This document shows positions 23,622 through 23,786 of a DNA stretch of 23,786 nt, piece by piece. Positions within the stretch are counted from its first letter, which is position 1; every line of letters starts with the position of its first letter. The notes beneath the pieces are model-generated. The model had not been told where the DNA came from and made no database searches. It saw only the letters and a list, made by a program, of their open reading frames with translations. The DNA is taken from NCBI RefSeq assembly GCF_905372115.1, contig NZ_CAJPNR010000032.1, forward strand, positions 1 to 23,786. Direction: 5' to 3'. A program made the translations under genes and the position numbers. The stretch comes from an uncultured Streptococcus sp. GTDB lineage: Bacteria; Bacillota; Bacilli; Lactobacillales; Streptococcaceae.

Positions 23622-23676
23622 GTTTATTTCCTCCGATTATTTTCTTGTTTTTAAGTTTATATGAAAGTCTGTAATC

Positions 23677-23786
23677 TTATTCTTGATGAGGCAAGATTAC
23701 TTCTACTTCTGCGTGTGGACGTGGGATTACATGAACTGAAATCAATTCACCAACGTTTTCAGCTGCAGCTGCTCCAGCATCTGTCG
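23677..23786 (-). CDS. Second BMC hexameric shell protein, C-terminal part (cut by window edge)
   Basis: The last 36 codons are visible, ending ILPHQE. Protein sequence is identical to the C-terminal part of eutM up to ILP, and 55 bases (23732-23786) equal 23395-23449 exactly. It is a paralogous hexamer (EutM/PduA type), a recent tandem duplicate or a copy kept alike by gene conversion. Only about 55 bases lie between its stop and the eutM start. Confidence 0.93.
   Translation of the reverse strand, partial: TDAGAAAAENVGELISVHVIPRPHAEVEVILPHQE

Overview
The window reads as chromosomal DNA of a low-GC Firmicute, most likely an oral Streptococcus close to S. sanguinis. Three things point there. 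The CodY, SecA, RecG, Alr and AcpS proteins have streptococcal lengths and signatures, the block secA-aroG-aroG-acpS-alr-recG has the pneumococcal gene order, and an ethanolamine-utilization (eut) microcompartment cluster is present, which among oral streptococci is characteristic of S. sanguinis. The species name is inference; no tRNA, rRNA, CRISPR array, transposase gene or phage gene is visible.

Layout. Positions 1-2100 (minus strand): the 5' end of a second, AspRS-like tRNA synthetase behind a complete T-box leader, then pncA (nicotinamidase) coupled to codY, the nutrient-status repressor, which has a near-consensus CodY box at its own promoter. Positions 2230-5060: a large LPXTG-anchored coiled-coil surface protein, insulated by terminators and preceded by three upstream elements spaced exactly 22 bp. 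Positions 5170-9850: an AlaA-type aminotransferase, a divergent universal stress protein with a structured leader, a HAD phosphatase fused to a MazG-like domain, and a type I asparaginase.

Positions 9855-10506 contain no conventional gene but hold two tandem CiaR-type promoters on the minus strand. One drives a csRNA-like small RNA ending in a strong terminator. The other drives a short transcript that may encode two overlapping micropeptides and would end at the shared ansA terminator. This is the least explained and most interesting part of the window.

Positions 10507-18877 (minus) form the housekeeping run secA, two tandem DAHP synthases, acpS, alr and recG, read from a strong promoter in front of secA, with a terminator-like hairpin before acpS. 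Positions 18878-19303 hold no gene, only an IS-end-like palindrome that also looks like a terminator. Positions 19304-23786 (minus) are the distal half of a eut cluster: two near-identical BMC hexamer shell genes (one cut by the window edge), an EutT-like protein, the PduL-type phosphotransacylase, an unnamed eut protein, the EutN vertex protein, the EutH transporter and EutQ. Together these import ethanolamine and process acetyl-CoA to acetyl-phosphate inside a protein shell; the lyase (eutBC), the aldehyde dehydrogenase (eutE) and the regulators would lie beyond the right edge.
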